Source: an uncultured Erythrobacter sp.
GTDB lineage: Bacteria; Pseudomonadota; Alphaproteobacteria; Sphingomonadales; Sphingomonadaceae
DNA length: 64,000 bases
Reading direction: 5' to 3'
Assembly: GCA_947502305.1 (NCBI GenBank)
Contig: CANMZA010000001.1
Span: 1-64,000 of the forward strand
Of the stretch, positions 16,895 to 25,901 are shown in pieces (positions within the stretch are counted from its first letter, which is position 1; each line of letters begins with the position of its first letter). The notes beneath the pieces are model-generated. The model had not been told where the DNA came from. It searched no databases and saw only the letters and a program-made list of their open reading frames with translations. A program made the translations under genes and the position numbers.

Positions 16895-19524
16895 ATCAGA
16901 ACAACACCGCCCGTTTCATCAATATTGGTGAACGCACCAATGTCACCGGCAGCGCCCGGTTCAAAAAACTGGTCATGGCCGATGATTACGCCGCCGCCGT
17001 CGAAGTTGCGCGGCAACAGGTCGAAAACGGCGCGCAGGTGATCGACGTCAATATGGATGAAGGCTTGCTTGATGCTGAGCACGCCATGACGACATTCCTG
17101 AAATTGATCGCGGCGGAACCTGACATTGCGCGCGTGCCGGTGATGGTTGACAGTTCCAAATGGGACGTGATCGAGGCGGGACTGAAATGCGTCTCTGGCA
17201 AGCCGATTGTAAACTCGATCAGCATGAAAGAGGGCGAAGCCCCGTTTCTGGAGCAGGCGCGGCTGTGCATGGCTTACGGCGCGGCGGTGGTGGTGATGGC
17301 CTTTGATGAAACCGGTCAGGCCGATACCAAAGCGCGCAAGATCGAAATCTGCAAACGCGCGTATGATTTACTGGTCGCAGAAGGGTTTCCGCCAGAGGAC
17401 ATTATCTTCGACCCCAACATCTTTGCGGTGGCCACCGGTATCGAAGATCATGACCGATACGGCCTCGATTTTCTGGAGGCGGTGCGCGAGATCAAGGCGC
17501 AATGCCCGCATGCCAAAACAAGCGGCGGCTTGTCGAACTTGTCATTCAGTTTTCGCGGCAATGAAACCGTGCGCCGCGCGATGCATTCGGTGTTTTTGTA
17601 TCACGCTATCCCCGCCGGGCTGGATATGGCGATCGTCAATGCCGGGCAGCTTGATGTCTATGATACGATTGACCCTGAATTGCGCGATGCCTGCGAGGAT
17701 GTGATCCTGATGCGGCCTCTGCCCGGGGGCAGCGCGCATGAAAGCGCGACTGAGCGTCTGATCGCCCTTGCTGAAAGTTATAAAGGCAAATCCGTCGCTG
17801 ATGAAAAAGCCGCCGAAGAATGGCGCGGCTGGGAAGTGAAGCGGCGTTTGGAACATGCTTTGGTCAAAGGGATCGACGCGCATGTTGTTGCCGATACCGA
17901 AGAGGCGCGGGCTGCGCTTGAGGCATCAGGCGGGCGTCCGATCGAAGTGATTGAAGGGCCGCTGATGGACGGCATGAATGTCGTTGGCGATTTGTTCGGC
18001 AGCGGCAAAATGTTCCTGCCGCAAGTCGTAAAATCCGCGCGGGTGATGAAGAAGGCTGTCGCGCATCTGATCCCCCATATTGAGGATGAGAAAGAGGAAG
18101 GCGCACGGGCCAAAGGCACCATTATCATGGCCACGGTGAAGGGTGATGTGCACGATATCGGCAAGAATATCGTCGGCGTGGTTTTGCAGTGCAATGGGTA
18201 TGAAGTCATCGACATGGGCGTCATGGTTCCATGGCAGGACATCATCAAGGCCGCCAAGGATCATGATGCCGATATGATCGGATTGTCGGGCCTGATCACG
18301 CCTTCACTGGATGAAATGGTGACGGTGGCGGAGGAGATGCAGCTGGCCGGGATGACCATGCCGCTGCTGATCGGCGGGGCGACCACCAGCAAAGTGCACA
18401 CGGCCCTCAGGATTGACCCGAAATATGATGGGCCGGTGATCCATGTGCTGGATGCTAGCCGCGCGGTCGGGGTGGCGTCGAAATTGCTGTCTGATACGCA
18501 GCGTGACGGTTTTGTCACCGAAGTCGCCGATCAATACACCGCCGTGCGCGATGCGCGCGCGGGCAAGGCGGAAAAGCAATTGATGTCGCTGAGCGAGGCG
18601 CGGGCGAATTATTATGATGCCTATCTTTCGGACAAGCCGGCCCCGCCGCTGAAGCCCGGCATCCATGTTTTTGACGATTGGCCGCTGGAAAAACTGCGCG
18701 AATATATTGATTGGACGCCGTTTTTCCGCGCTTGGGAATTGCACGGCAATTATCCGGCGATCTTGCAAGATGATGTGGTCGGCGAAAGCGCGCGCAGTTT
18801 GAAAGCGGATGCGGATGCGATGCTTGACCAGATTGTTAGCGAGAAATGGCTGACGGCGCGCGGGGTTTGCGGGATGTGGCCCTGTGCCAGAGACGGCGAT
18901 GATGTGATCATTCACCGGGTCAACCGCGAAGAACATGTGCGCCTCCCTTTCCTGCGCCAACAGATCAAGAAAAGCCGCGACCGCGCCAATATGTGCCTTT
19001 CGGACTTTATTGATCCCGATGGCGATTGGATTGGCGGCTTTGCAGTTGGTATTCATGGGATTGAGGGCCATTCCGCGCGCTTTCAGGCCGACAAAGACGA
19101 TTATTCCGACATCCTGTTAAAAGCGCTCGCTGACCGTTTTGCGGAGGCTTTTGCGGAGGCGCTGCACCAGCATGTTCGCACCGATCTGTGGGGATATGCG
19201 CCGGGTGAGCAATTGACCAATCTGGCGCTGATCAAAGAAGAATATCGCGGCATACGCCCGGCGCCCGGCTATCCGGCCTGTCCGGACCATTCTTTGAAAC
19301 CAACTTTGTTCGAACTGCTTGATGCGGAGGTGAACACTGGGCTGAACCTGACGGAGAATTTCGCCATGTATCCGACGGCGGCGGTTAGCGGTTTCTATTT
19401 TGGCCATCCGGAATCGCAGTATTTTGGCGTGGCCAAGATCGGGCGTGATCAGCTAGAGGATTACGCGCAGCGCCGCGGCGTTGATCTGGCGCTTGCAGAA
19501 CGGTGGCTGCGGCCAAATCTGTGA
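16891..19524 (+). CDS. metH2: Methionine synthase, folate/B12/activation part (split MetH, C-terminal)
   Basis: This 877-residue protein carries the remaining MetH domains in order. The pterin-binding domain starts with [17 protein letters not shown] helical cap follows around 300-400. The cobalamin domain has the base-on His in [24 protein letters not shown] and [10 protein letters not shown]. The reductive-activation domain has [14 protein letters not shown] and a C-terminal [16 protein letters not shown]. It transfers methyl from 5-methyl-THF to cobalamin and on to homocysteine bound by the N-terminal protein. The ATG overlaps the GNAT stop. It is the last gene of the met operon. Confidence 0.95.
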   Translation: MNQNNTARFINIGERTNVTGSARFKKLVMADDYAAAVEVARQQVENGAQVIDVNMDEGLLDAEHAMTTFLKLIAAEPDIARVPVMVDSSKWDVIEAGLKCVSGKPIVNSISMKEGEAPFLEQARLCMAYGAAVVVMAFDETGQADTKARKIEICKRAYDLLVAEGFPPEDIIFDPNIFAVATGIEDHDRYGLDFLEAVREIKAQCPHAKTSGGLSNLSFSFRGNETVRRAMHSVFLYHAIPAGLDMAIVNAGQLDVYDTIDPELRDACEDVILMRPLPGGSAHESATERLIALAESYKGKSVADEKAAEEWRGWEVKRRLEHALVKGIDAHVVADTEEARAALEASGGRPIEVIEGPLMDGMNVVGDLFGSGKMFLPQVVKSARVMKKAVAHLIPHIEDEKEEGARAKGTIIMATVKGDVHDIGKNIVGVVLQCNGYEVIDMGVMVPWQDIIKAAKDHDADMIGLSGLITPSLDEMVTVAEEMQLAGMTMPLLIGGATTSKVHTALRIDPKYDGPVIHVLDASRAVGVASKLLSDTQRDGFVTEVADQYTAVRDARAGKAEKQLMSLSEARANYYDAYLSDKPAPPLKPGIHVFDDWPLEKLREYIDWTPFFRAWELHGNYPAILQDDVVGESARSLKADADAMLDQIVSEKWLTARGVCGMWPCARDGDDVIIHRVNREEHVRLPFLRQQIKKSRDRANMCLSDFIDPDGDWIGGFAVGIHGIEGHSARFQADKDDYSDILLKALADRFAEAFAEALHQHVRTDLWGYAPGEQLTNLALIKEEYRGIRPAPGYPACPDHSLKPTLFELLDAEVNTGLNLTENFAMYPTAAVSGFYFGHPESQYFGVAKIGRDQLEDYAQRRGVDLALAERWLRPNL

Positions 19525-19794
19525 TGGCGCGCGCTCTGCTGAGCGGTTCTACCTAGATTGACATTAGCCATTGTTCGCCCGCCGCAAATCCCGTGTGCGG
19601 TCGGTCAGCCGTGCATGCATCTGGCAAAACCGGCGCGACTGGTCGCAAAAACGGCAGATTCGCTGGCCAAACAATCTTAAACTGTTATTAAGTTTCTCGA
19701 ATCAGCGCGCCATTTGAGCTCAGCCGAGCTTTGCTGCGTGCGCGAATTCGTTGTGATTGGTTAGGGCTGCCTTACGAGGCAGGAGGGGTAATTA
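19525..19794. other. Intergenic region before the curli locus
   Basis: This is 270 bases between metH-2 and csgF. It contains small inverted repeats: CCGCA/TGCGG (19582-19600), GCGAC/GTCGC (19635-19646, followed by AAAA) and CTTAA/TTAAG (19676-19692). The first two could end the met transcript. The last, in an AT-rich stretch, could be part of the csgF promoter or an activator site. No gene or RNA was recognised. Confidence 0.4.
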
Positions 19795-20229
19795 ATGACA
19801 CGCTTCACCGCGTTTGCTTTGGCGATTGGATGCACTGCCGGTTTCGGCGTGATCGCATCTCCGGCGCAGGCTCAAGATTTGGTGCATACACCGATCAGCC
19901 CCACTTTTGGCGGTAACCCGTTTAATTCCAACCATATTCTTGGCACGGCCAACGCGCAGAATGACACAACCGATCCCGATGCAGTGGATCGCAACAATCA
20001 ATCCAGCATCTTTGCGCGCCAACTTGAATCGCGCTTGCTGTCGGCCTTGTCTTCGCAAATCGTCGATGCGATTTTCGGCGAGAATCCGCAGGAACAAGGC
20101 ACGATCAGCTTTGGCGGGCAGACCATCGAATTTTTCCGGTCGCTGGATGATGTGACCCTGATTATCCGCAATGACGATAATGGCGAAGAAACCCGGATCG
20201 TTATCCCGCTCTTCATTGAGGTGAATTGA
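19795..20229 (+). CDS. csgF: Curli assembly protein CsgF
   Basis: This 144-residue secreted protein has a signal peptide ending in SPAQAQ. The mature N-terminus contains the CsgF signature PTFGGNPFNSNHIL, the part that inserts into the CsgG channel, and the protein ends TRIVIPLFIEVN-like. CsgF caps the CsgG pore and couples curlin secretion to nucleation at the cell surface. Length matches E. coli CsgF (about 138). Its TGA overlaps the csgG ATG by one base (TGATG). It is the first gene of a large curli locus. Confidence 0.93.
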   Translation: MTRFTAFALAIGCTAGFGVIASPAQAQDLVHTPISPTFGGNPFNSNHILGTANAQNDTTDPDAVDRNNQSSIFARQLESRLLSALSSQIVDAIFGENPQEQGTISFGGQTIEFFRSLDDVTLIIRNDDNGEETRIVIPLFIEVN

Positions 20230-21215
20230 TGCGGGCTTTTCCTAAGATTGGCGCCAAAGTCGGATTGGCCGCCTCGCTGGCTATCGGGCTCAGCGGCTGT
20301 ATGAGCCTTGGTCAAGATGGCCGCGCGATGCTGCCAGAAGAAACCAGCCTCGCATATTTCCCAGAGGCGACGCAGACGCAAAATCTGCTGCACCAATTGC
20401 CCGGACCTCAGCGTCAGGTGGCGGTCGCGGTTTACGGCTTTAACGATCAAACTGGTCAATTCCGCCCAACAAATGGCGGCCAGACTTTGTCCCGAGCGGT
20501 GACGCAGGGTGCGAGTTCGATCCTTGCCAAGGCCTTGCAGGATGCGGGCAATCGCCAGTGGTTCACGGTGGTTGAGCGCGAAAATCTCGATAATTTGCTG
20601 AAAGAGCGCCAGATCATCGGAGAGATGCGCCGGCGTTATCTGGGTGAAGAAACAATTGATCCAAACGCTCTGCCGGCATTGTTGTTTGCAGGCGTTCTGC
20701 TGGAGGGCGGGATTGTTGGCTATGACACCAACACTGTCACCGGCGGTGCAGGCGCGGCGTTTTTGGGGATCGGGGCGCGCACGGAATATCGCCAAGATAC
20801 GGTAACGGTTTATCTGCGCGCTGTTTCTGTGCGCACGGGCGAAGTTTTGACCAATGTTCAAGCGTCCAAAACCATCGCCAGTCAGGCAATCGGCGCCACC
20901 GCCTATCGCTTCGTGGCGTTCCGCGAATTGCTAGAGGCGGAGTGGGGCATCACCTCAAACGAGCCGGACCAAGTCGCCTTGCAACAGGCGATTGAGAAAG
21001 CGGTTTACGGTCTGGTGCTGGAAGGGGTCGATCTGGGCCTGTGGCGTTTCGCTGACATGGAATCGACGCAGGCGCTGATGTCGACATATCGCGCCGAGCG
21101 AGATGGAGTTTACGACGCACGCGACGTTCAAGAAGCGGTGCGACAGGCGGGGTCTTTGACCGCGCTGACTATCGTCGAGGACGATGAAGACGAGGATTCC
21201 GAAGAGGGGTCCTAG
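20229..21215 (+). CDS. csgG: Curli secretion channel lipoprotein CsgG
   Basis: This 328-residue protein has a lipoprotein signal peptide with lipobox LSGC and, later, the CsgG hallmarks VAVAVYGFNDQTGQ, the WFTVVEREN-LDNLLKERQI region and the YLRAVSVRTGEVL strand. It forms the nonameric outer-membrane pore exporting curlins. Compared with E. coli CsgG (277 residues) it has a longer C-terminus with an acidic tail rich in Asp/Glu. The ATG at 20229 shares a base with the csgF stop; a TTG at 20226 is less likely. A strong hairpin separates it from the curlin genes. Confidence 0.95.
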   Translation: MRAFPKIGAKVGLAASLAIGLSGCMSLGQDGRAMLPEETSLAYFPEATQTQNLLHQLPGPQRQVAVAVYGFNDQTGQFRPTNGGQTLSRAVTQGASSILAKALQDAGNRQWFTVVERENLDNLLKERQIIGEMRRRYLGEETIDPNALPALLFAGVLLEGGIVGYDTNTVTGGAGAAFLGIGARTEYRQDTVTVYLRAVSVRTGEVLTNVQASKTIASQAIGATAYRFVAFRELLEAEWGITSNEPDQVALQQAIEKAVYGLVLEGVDLGLWRFADMESTQALMSTYRAERDGVYDARDVQEAVRQAGSLTALTIVEDDEDEDSEEGS

Positions 21216-21286
21216 TCAAAAGGGTTTGAAGAAGATGCGGGCCGAATAGAGATAATAGGGCGCGCATCTGGGTCGCATAAGAAAAC

Positions 21287-21318
21287 GCACGCATAGGGGC
21301 TGCAACCCCGATGCGTGC
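21287..21318 (+). promoter_or_regulatory. Strong stem-loop between csgG and the first curlin gene
   Basis: GCACGCAT (21287-21294) pairs with ATGCGTGC (21311-21318), and GGGG (21296-21299) with CCCC (21306-21309), around a six-base loop. It is followed by AGAAAA, not a U-tract, so it is more likely an mRNA-stabilising or partial-termination element than a full terminator. A second stem, CCGGCG/CGCCGG at 21346-21364, follows. Confidence 0.6.
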
Positions 21319-21406
21319 AGAAAATTTGGCGGCGATTACCTCGGCCCGGCGTTCTTTGCGCCGGAGCCATCTGTGGTCATCGCCTGAATTAACAGGTGAG
21401 GCAATT

Positions 21407-22801
21407 ATGAAGAACTACCTATACATCGCGGCATCGACGCTGGCGCTTGCTGGCGCGTTGGGCGTCAGCACATCGGCAATGGCGCAAAGCAATGACAGCA
21501 CTGTCACGCAAACCGGCACCGATAGCGATGTGACCATCACGCAGGGAGGCCCGGACGGGTTTAACGTCTCCACCGTCGATCAAAGCGCCGACAACAGCAG
21601 CGTAGTCATTGCACAAGAAGGTTTTGACCTCGGCGATCCAGCCTTGGCGACCAACACCAGCGACGTGACGCAAGCGGGCAGCGATCAATCGGTCGTCTCC
21701 ACGCAGGTGGGTGATGCCAACGGATCGACCGTCACGCAAAGCGGCACGGAGATGGAAGTGACATTGGTCCAAGGCGGGCTGGGCAACACCTCAACCGTCA
21801 GCCAGTCGGACGTAGACAATGAAGCGGACATTTTCCAAGACGGCGATGATCATTCTTCGACCATCACGCAGTCTGATAATGACGGCATCATTGATCTGGA
21901 CCAGATCGGCGTCGGTCAAACCAGCACGATCACGCAAGCCGATGACAACGACACGAATGCCGTGGTCTTGCAAACCAACGAGGACAACACCTCAACGATC
22001 CTCCAGCGCGCATCGAACAGCGACGCTTTCGTGACGCAAACCGGCCAGCGGAACACGTCAGGATTGGTGCAAGGCATTGTTTCGGACGGTCAAGAAGCGA
22101 CCATCATCCAAAGCGGCGATGACAATGTGTCGAATGTTGCTCAGGGTACTAACGGTTCTGGCCCGCTTGATGACGACAATGTCGTTTTCATTGAGCAATC
22201 GGGCAATACTAACGAAGCCGTGGTCAATCAGATCAGCGAGGAGAACTTTGCCGGTATTCTGCAAACTGGCAATGGCAATGAGGCCCGCGTCGAAAGTCAA
22301 GGCGACGGTGCGAGTTCGACAACCAACCAAGAAAATTCCGCGACGATTGAGCAATCGGGCAATGACAACTTTGCCTCCGTCAATCAGCCAGATGAAAACA
22401 ATGTCTATGACGTTTTGCAATCGGGCAATGACAACTCATCGACCGCCAATCAAAGCGGTAACGGCGATGGCGGCATGGCCTTCATCACCCAGATCGGTTC
22501 GGAGAACACATCGAGCGTGATCCAAATTGGTGCTGGCTCAGGAACGCTGAGCAATTCGGCAACAGTGTCGCAATCGGGCAGTGAAGGCGGCTCGGCGATT
22601 ACTCAGGACGGCTTCGATAACGAAGCAACCCTGACGCAATTGCTCACGTCAAACCTGGCGCTGTCTGCGATCACGCAAACCGGCAGCGCGAATGACGCGA
22701 CTGTGACGCAAGGCGGGACAGAAGATATGTCCACGATTGCGCAAACCGGTATCGGCAATTCGATCACCGTCTCGCAAAACACAATTGTGATTGCGGATTA
22801 A
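21407..22801 (+). CDS. Large curlin-repeat amyloid subunit 1 (CsgA/CsgB-like)
   Basis: This 464-residue protein has a signal peptide ending STSAMAQ. The whole mature chain consists of curlin half-repeats of the form hydrophobic-Q-x-G-x-x-N (for example TQSGTEM, IQSGDDN, LQTGNGN), roughly three dozen of them, predicting a long beta-solenoid. E. coli CsgA has five full repeats in about 150 residues, so this is about three times larger. It is Asp/Asn/Gln-rich, nearly free of aromatic residues and without Cys. It ends in SQNTIVIAD, unlike the other three large curlins. I use the ATG at 21407 after GGTGAGG; the longer frame from 21311 lacks a signal peptide. It is probably exported through CsgG and polymerised into the matrix. 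Confidence 0.88.
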   Translation: MKNYLYIAASTLALAGALGVSTSAMAQSNDSTVTQTGTDSDVTITQGGPDGFNVSTVDQSADNSSVVIAQEGFDLGDPALATNTSDVTQAGSDQSVVSTQVGDANGSTVTQSGTEMEVTLVQGGLGNTSTVSQSDVDNEADIFQDGDDHSSTITQSDNDGIIDLDQIGVGQTSTITQADDNDTNAVVLQTNEDNTSTILQRASNSDAFVTQTGQRNTSGLVQGIVSDGQEATIIQSGDDNVSNVAQGTNGSGPLDDDNVVFIEQSGNTNEAVVNQISEENFAGILQTGNGNEARVESQGDGASSTTNQENSATIEQSGNDNFASVNQPDENNVYDVLQSGNDNSSTANQSGNGDGGMAFITQIGSENTSSVIQIGAGSGTLSNSATVSQSGSEGGSAITQDGFDNEATLTQLLTSNLALSAITQTGSANDATVTQGGTEDMSTIAQTGIGNSITVSQNTIVIAD

Positions 22802-22810
22802 GAGATTGCG

Positions 22811-22838
22811 AGAGCCGCGTCAGAAATGGCGCGGCTCT
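22811..22838 (+). terminator. Hairpin after curlin gene 1
   Basis: AGAGCCGCG (22811-22819) pairs with CGCGGCTCT (22830-22838), nine base pairs, ten bases after the stop codon. There is no U-run after it. It may be a partial terminator or a 3'-end-stabilising stem that sets relative amounts of the curlins. Confidence 0.55.
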
Positions 22839-22912
22839 TGGCATTTGCGCCGCCGATCTCAGGCGGCGGGCATCAAAGTTTGAATATGAATATTTTGAGT
22901 GAGGACCAAAGA

Positions 22913-24010
22913 ATGAAGAAAACAATTTTGACCGGAGCATCAGTTTTGGCGCTTGCAATGGCCGGACCGGCTTTTGCGCAAAGCACTTCTGACGTGACGC
23001 AAACCGGCAATGGCAATGGCGCCACTGTGAACCAATCGGGTTCGAACGATGTCACGATTGAGCAGATCGGTGACAACAACGTCACGACTGCGGATCAGGC
23101 GGGCACCGATAACGAATCCACCATCATCCAATCCGGCGCTGGCCCGAACACGGCTGACGTTGATCAAGCTGGCACGGGTTCGTTTGCTGATATCACGCAA
23201 AGCGGCACCGCTGATGGCAACACGGCGACCATTGATCAGGATGCGACAACGGACACAAACTCCGGCGAAATCGAGCAAACAAGCCTGAATTCAACCGCGA
23301 CGATTACGCAATCGGGCGGCGCCAATAACGGTGCGGCAATCTTGCAAGGTGACACCACGATCCTTGGCGGCGGCGTTGCGGCGACCGACCTTTCGGATGC
23401 GGACATCACGCAAACCGGCGCGAACAACTTTTCGGTGATCGGCCAGACCGGCAACAATCAAGACGGCGACATCGAAGTCCTCGGCGACGATAATATTGGC
23501 ACTGTGCTTCAAGCTGGTTCTGATCAAATCGCACTTGTTCAAGTCTTTGGCGGCTCGAACTTGGCAAGCATTGATCAAGGCGCCGATGGCGGCAGCGCAA
23601 ACGACGCGTTCATCCTGCAGGTTGGCGATTCCGACGAAGCGGAAATCATCCAAAACAGCACCGGCAACGATGCTGATATTGGTCAAGGCGGCACGGGCGC
23701 GGGCAACTTCTCGTCCATCGACCAAGGCTTTGTCGGCGGCGCTGGCACTGGCGGCGACGACAACCAAGCATCGACCGCGCAAATCGGCTCGGGCAACTTC
23801 AGCGCGATTGCGCAAAACGCGCTCTTGGCTGGCGGTGATAACATTGCCGATGTTCAACAAGAGAACAACGACAATTCCAGCTTCATCACCCAAGAAGGCA
23901 ACATGAACTCGGCCATCGTTGGTCAGTTCGATGGCGGCAGCTCGTCGGTCATCAGCCAAACTGGCGACGGCAACAGCGTTACCGTCACTCAAGGCACACC
24001 ACCTTCGTAA
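22913..24010 (+). CDS. Large curlin-repeat amyloid subunit 2
   Basis: This 365-residue secreted protein has a signal peptide starting MKKTILTGASVLALA and cut after PAFAQ. Curlin half-repeats fill the mature part, interrupted by glycine-rich insertions (QGDTTILGGG near 150; DQGFVGGAGTGGDDN near 280). The last about 100 residues align by eye with subunit 3, and both end with a TVTQGT motif. The start at 22913 is preceded by GAGGACC. An upstream in-frame ATG (22826) has no signal peptide. It is presumably a fibre subunit exported by CsgG. Confidence 0.88.
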   Translation: MKKTILTGASVLALAMAGPAFAQSTSDVTQTGNGNGATVNQSGSNDVTIEQIGDNNVTTADQAGTDNESTIIQSGAGPNTADVDQAGTGSFADITQSGTADGNTATIDQDATTDTNSGEIEQTSLNSTATITQSGGANNGAAILQGDTTILGGGVAATDLSDADITQTGANNFSVIGQTGNNQDGDIEVLGDDNIGTVLQAGSDQIALVQVFGGSNLASIDQGADGGSANDAFILQVGDSDEAEIIQNSTGNDADIGQGGTGAGNFSSIDQGFVGGAGTGGDDNQASTAQIGSGNFSAIAQNALLAGGDNIADVQQENNDNSSFITQEGNMNSAIVGQFDGGSSSVISQTGDGNSVTVTQGTPPS

Positions 24011-24027
24011 GACGGATGTGAACAATG

Positions 24028-24052
24028 CCGGGCGAGCGGGGGGCTCGTCCGG
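24028..24052 (+). terminator. Hairpin after curlin gene 2
   Basis: CCGGGCGAGC (24028-24037) pairs with GCTCGTCCGG (24043-24052), with one G-U pair and a short G-rich loop, 18 bases after the stop. It is followed by TGTTTCCC, only weakly U-rich. Confidence 0.55.
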
Positions 24053-24127
24053 TGTTTCCCGGCCGGGAACGATTGGCCCCGAGAGCAACACAATGCAGCT
24101 CAGGGCCGACACTAGGAAGGCAAGAAT

Positions 24128-25777
24128 ATGAAAAAGACGATTTTCGCAGGGGCATCATTCCTTGCTCTGGCATCAGCAGCACCGGTTTTAGGCCAAGCGG
24201 TCACGCCAGCAGAATGCGCAGGGGCAACCAATTGCAGCGTTCTCGATCAGGATGGCGACACTTTGGTCGGTGACGTCTCTCAAACAGGCACCGGCAATGT
24301 GTCGGATATTGAGCAAGACGGCTCCACTTTGACCGCCACGGTCACTCAGGGTGCGGACGATAACATTTCCAACATCGCGCAAGACGCATCGGGTGCGGGC
24401 GCGAATGGTTTTACCGCCACAGTGACGCAAACCGGCGGCGGCGACTCAATCGTCAGCCAATCGGGCGCAGGCGCGAACAACACCGGCTTTACCGCGACCG
24501 TCAATCAGGCTGGCAACAGCGCGTCGGACATCGCGCAAACCGCAACTAATGACGATGCGGACATTTTCAGCGCGACCGTCAATCAAACGGGCGATGACCA
24601 TTCTTCGATCATCACTCAGGCGGATCAGGGCGGCGGCTCAAATGACGGTAACCTTACCGCGCTTGTGACGCAGACCGGCACCAATAACAGTTCTGACGTG
24701 ATGCAACTCAATCGTCAGCAAAACGCGACGGTGACGCAATCCGGCACTGACGGCACGTCGACTGTGTTCCAAGAAGGTCGCAGCAACACTGCGACGCTCA
24801 ACCAGTCCGGCACGACCAACGCATCCAGCATCTCTCAGGATGATGCCGGCGGCGTCGGCCAAACCGCAACGGTAAACCAGACAGGATCAAACAACACCTC
24901 GGACGTGTTCCAAGACGGCCGCAATGCTGGCGTGAATGATGGCAACAACTTTGCCAATGTCACTCAGGACGGCACCGACGGTTTTGCAACGGTTGAGCAA
25001 ATCGATCAGGCACGCGGCGACACTGCGACCATTACGCAGGGCGCGCTGACTGTCGGTAATGACGCCGCAATCGTTCAAACTGGCGACGCAGTTGACGGCC
25101 CGCCTGACACAGCCAATTCGGCTACGATCACGCAATCTGGCGGCAATGGCAGCTTCTCTGGAATCATTCAGGGTGACACCACGGCTATTGGCGGCGGTAG
25201 CGTTACTGGTGCCAGCAATGCTTCTGCAACCTCAGAGCAAAATGGCGACGATCTGGAATCGTTGATCCTGCAAGGCGGCGATGCGCAAATCGCATTCGTC
25301 ACGCAGATCGGCACTGGCGGCGAAGCAATTGTCGCTCAGGGTGATTTTGGCGGCAATGGCAGTGACGCTGACATTGATCAGTCGGGCACCAATGGCGAAG
25401 CGGTCATCTTCCAAAACAGCGACGGCAGCATTGCCGCCGTTATCCAAGGCGGCGGTGACAGCAATTCCAGCTTCATCGACCAAGGCTTCGCAGGCACCGG
25501 CACAGGCGCAGATGGCAATTTGGCATTGGTTGAGCAAAACGGCTCAAACAATGACAGCGACATCCTGCAAAATGCGGTCGATGTTGGCGGATTGAATGTC
25601 GCTGACGTGCTGCAAGAAGGCGATGACAATACCAGCCTGATCGAACAGGAAGGTTCCACCAATTCTGCAACAATCATGCAGTTTGATGGCAGCACATCGA
25701 ATGTCTTCCAAGACGGCACGGGCAATTCGACCACTGTGACGCAGGGGACCGCGCCTCTGCCACCAGTGGCGATGTAA
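24128..25777 (+). CDS. Large curlin-repeat amyloid subunit 3
   Basis: This 549-residue secreted protein has the signal peptide MKKTIFAGASFLALASAAP. The early mature part has two Cys (AECAGATNCSVL), unusual among curlins and possibly a disulfide. The rest is curlin half-repeats with Q, G and N in register, plus the glycine-rich insertions QGDTTAIGGG and DQGFAGTGTGADGN, matching those of subunit 2. It ends TTVTQGTAPLPPVAM. Subunits 2 and 3 are therefore paralogues from a local duplication, with subunit 3 gaining extra N-terminal repeats. A strong hairpin follows the stop. Confidence 0.88.
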   Translation: MKKTIFAGASFLALASAAPVLGQAVTPAECAGATNCSVLDQDGDTLVGDVSQTGTGNVSDIEQDGSTLTATVTQGADDNISNIAQDASGAGANGFTATVTQTGGGDSIVSQSGAGANNTGFTATVNQAGNSASDIAQTATNDDADIFSATVNQTGDDHSSIITQADQGGGSNDGNLTALVTQTGTNNSSDVMQLNRQQNATVTQSGTDGTSTVFQEGRSNTATLNQSGTTNASSISQDDAGGVGQTATVNQTGSNNTSDVFQDGRNAGVNDGNNFANVTQDGTDGFATVEQIDQARGDTATITQGALTVGNDAAIVQTGDAVDGPPDTANSATITQSGGNGSFSGIIQGDTTAIGGGSVTGASNASATSEQNGDDLESLILQGGDAQIAFVTQIGTGGEAIVAQGDFGGNGSDADIDQSGTNGEAVIFQNSDGSIAAVIQGGGDSNSSFIDQGFAGTGTGADGNLALVEQNGSNNDSDILQNAVDVGGLNVADVLQEGDDNTSLIEQEGSTNSATIMQFDGSTSNVFQDGTGNSTTVTQGTAPLPPVAM

Positions 25778-25791
25778 TCGAACCCAAATGG

Positions 25792-25827
25792 AAATTGCCG
25801 GGTGGGTGGGGGCTCACCCGGCAATTT
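25792..25827 (+). terminator. 13-bp perfect hairpin after curlin gene 3
   Basis: AAATTGCCGGGTG (25792-25804) pairs perfectly with CACCCGGCAATTT (25815-25827) around a ten-base loop. The stem ends in AAATT/AATTT and is followed by CTTTC. This is the best terminator-like hairpin in the curli locus and looks bidirectional. Confidence 0.7.
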
Positions 25828-25901
25828 CTTTCAAAAATGCGGGCGCTTCGCCCACATTTGCAACACCGCCCGCAAGGGCTGGACTTCAAGAGGCAATGAT
25901 C

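Noticed and set aside
14200-16900. SAM or SAH riboswitch before metF/metH
   Set aside because: The genes overlap by four bases, leaving no leader, and the region before the operon shows a palindrome rather than a riboswitch fold.
23291-24112. Long minus-strand frames opposite the curlin genes (also 27105-27836 and others)
   Set aside because: They arise from the repetitive codon pattern of the curlin repeats; none has a signal peptide or known motif.
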